From assembly GCA_903827345.1 (NCBI GenBank), contig CAIKID010000053.1:1-5455 (forward strand): DNA of 5,455 bases, read 5' to 3'. The DNA is from an uncultured Actinomycetes bacterium (GTDB lineage: Bacteria > Actinomycetota > Actinomycetes > Nanopelagicales > Nanopelagicaceae). How positions within the stretch are numbered: position 1 is the stretch's first letter; every line of letters starts with the position of its first letter. The position numbers and the translations under genes were made by a program. Under the pieces are notes generated by a model. That model saw only the letters and a program-made list of their open reading frames with translations. It searched no databases and was not told the origin of the DNA. This document shows, piece by piece, positions 4,622 through 5,455 of this stretch.

Positions 4622-5400
4622 CAAACCCAATAAAGCGCGCCATTAAGGCGATGCTTTATCCGCTCTACGAACGCCGATTATTACGCCAACTTGATTTCAC
4701 CCAAACTCCGCGCCACGTCGGAGTCATTTTGGATGGCAATCGCCGCTGGGCTAAATCAAATTTTGGGGCGAATCCCGAAGAGGGCCACCGCGCCGGTGCC
4801 GATAAGATCATCGAACTCCTCACCTGGTGCGAAGAAGCTGATGTATCGATTATTACCTTGTGGCTACTCTCTACGGATAATTTAAATCGTGACCCCGAGG
4901 AGCTCGATTCACTTCTCAAGATTATTGCCACGGCAGTCGATCACCTTGATGAGTTGGGTCGATGGGAGATCAAACCGCTCGGCGCCCTCGAATTATTACC
5001 GGAGTGGTTGCGCTTGAAGCTACGAGATGTAGAAGCTAGAAGTAAAGGCCGGACCAAGACAGTGGTCAATGTCGCCATCGGGTATGGAGGGCGTCACGAA
5101 ATTGTCGACGCTGTTCGAGATTTTATGAAAGATGGAATCAAGGCCGGAAAGAGCGCGGACGAAATTGCAAACGCGCTCTCCATCGATGAAGTGAGCAAGC
5201 ATCTTTACACCGCAGGTATGCCAGACCCGGAATTGGTTATCAGAACTTCGGGGGAGCAGCGCCTGTCGGGATTCTTGCTCTGGCAATCGGCCCACTCTGA
5301 GTTCTATTTCTGTGAGGCTTACTGGCCCGATTTTAGAAGAGTAGATTTCTTACGTGCCCTGCGCGCCTATGCCCAGCGCCATCGCCGTTTCGGGCGGTAA
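4618..5400 (+). CDS. uppS: cis-Prenyltransferase (isoprenyl diphosphate synthase, UppS/Rv1086 family)
   Basis: Condenses isopentenyl diphosphate onto an allylic diphosphate to build Z-prenyl chains; cytoplasmic or membrane-associated. All family regions are present in 260 residues: HVGVILDGNRRWA (33-45) with catalytic Asp39, GHRAGADK (56-63), TLWLLSTDNLNR (80-91), NVAIGYGGRHEIVDAVR (151-167), and the C-terminal IRTSGEQRLSGFLLWQ (208-223) with Arg209, Arg215 and Glu228 at the positions of E. coli Arg194, Arg200 and Glu213. Leu83 aligns with E. coli Ala69, a chain-length position, and Leu89 replaces Trp75. Both resemble the short-chain M. tuberculosis enzyme Rv1086 rather than the long-chain Rv2361c, and the position near greA and DUF4307 agrees. 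The product may therefore be C15 Z,E-farnesyl diphosphate, not a C50-C55 carrier; the symbol denotes the family only. The start overlaps the previous stop (ATGA). Confidence 0.95.
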   Translation: MTNPIKRAIKAMLYPLYERRLLRQLDFTQTPRHVGVILDGNRRWAKSNFGANPEEGHRAGADKIIELLTWCEEADVSIITLWLLSTDNLNRDPEELDSLLKIIATAVDHLDELGRWEIKPLGALELLPEWLRLKLRDVEARSKGRTKTVVNVAIGYGGRHEIVDAVRDFMKDGIKAGKSADEIANALSIDEVSKHLYTAGMPDPELVIRTSGEQRLSGFLLWQSAHSEFYFCEAYWPDFRRVDFLRALRAYAQRHRRFGR

Positions 5401-5407
5401 TACATAG

Positions 5408-5455
5408 CTAGGGGCGGCGTCGTAATTTCATCTTTTGCTCCCGCGTGTCGCCGAC
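5408..5455 (-). CDS. Possible C-terminal end of a convergent gene, truncated by the window edge
   Basis: The minus strand can be read as 15 codons ending VGDTREQKMKLRRRP and a TAG stop at 5408-5410, 8 nt beyond the prenyltransferase stop on the opposite strand. A basic C-terminus and a short convergent gap would match the drrB/greA junction in this window. The stretch is too short to recognise a family, and one other minus frame is also open, so it could equally be non-coding DNA. Confidence 0.25.
   Translation of the reverse strand, partial: VGDTREQKMKLRRRP

Noticed and set aside
5380..5396. Hairpin CGCCG-TTT-CGGgCG at the end of the prenyltransferase gene as a terminator
   Set aside because: The stem needs a bulged G, lies within the coding region and is not followed by a T-tract; it is as likely to come from the Arg-rich coding sequence.

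Overview
The window looks like chromosomal DNA from an actinobacterium (Actinomycetota) of moderate GC. The main grounds are gene content and order. An actinobacterial-type greA sits beside a DUF4307 membrane protein and close to an Rv1086-like cis-prenyltransferase, much as in the Mycobacterium tuberculosis Rv1080c-Rv1086 region. A DrrA/DrrB exporter pair and a DUF3817 protein add to this. GC is lower than in Streptomyces or Mycobacterium, genes overlap or nearly touch, and several genes seem to be transcribed as leaderless mRNAs. That would fit a streamlined aquatic lineage such as Nanopelagicales, but the placement is an inference.

Layout. Positions 1-630 (minus) hold the N-terminal 210 residues of a DHA2-type MFS drug exporter cut by the window edge. 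A 105 bp divergent region (631-735) separates it from a plus-strand drrA-drrB ABC exporter operon (736-2513). That operon runs tail to tail, with 8 nt between stops, into greA (2522-2998, minus), which is preceded by a DUF4307 membrane protein gene (3021-3413, minus). A 41 bp divergent spacer follows. Then comes a tightly overlapping plus-strand operon: a 46-residue single-pass membrane protein (3455-3595), SURF1 (3582-4304), DUF3817 (4301-4621) and a cis-prenyltransferase (4618-5400). The last 55 bases may hold the end of a convergent minus-strand gene. No non-coding stretch exceeds 300 bases, and I saw no tRNA, rRNA, CRISPR array, insertion sequence or phage feature.

How the genes fit together. 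The left half is an efflux module of two different exporter classes facing away from a shared control region with a perfect palindrome. The right half is housekeeping: transcript rescue (GreA), cytochrome oxidase assembly (SURF1) and isoprenoid carrier or precursor synthesis. I did not find an obviously new multi-gene system. The observations most worth checking are an in-phase G-GGG-GGG heptamer at the drrA/drrB junction that could give a fusion protein, a leucine at the chain-length position of the prenyltransferase, the apparent absence of mca from its usual place, and the recurring leaderless promoter geometry.
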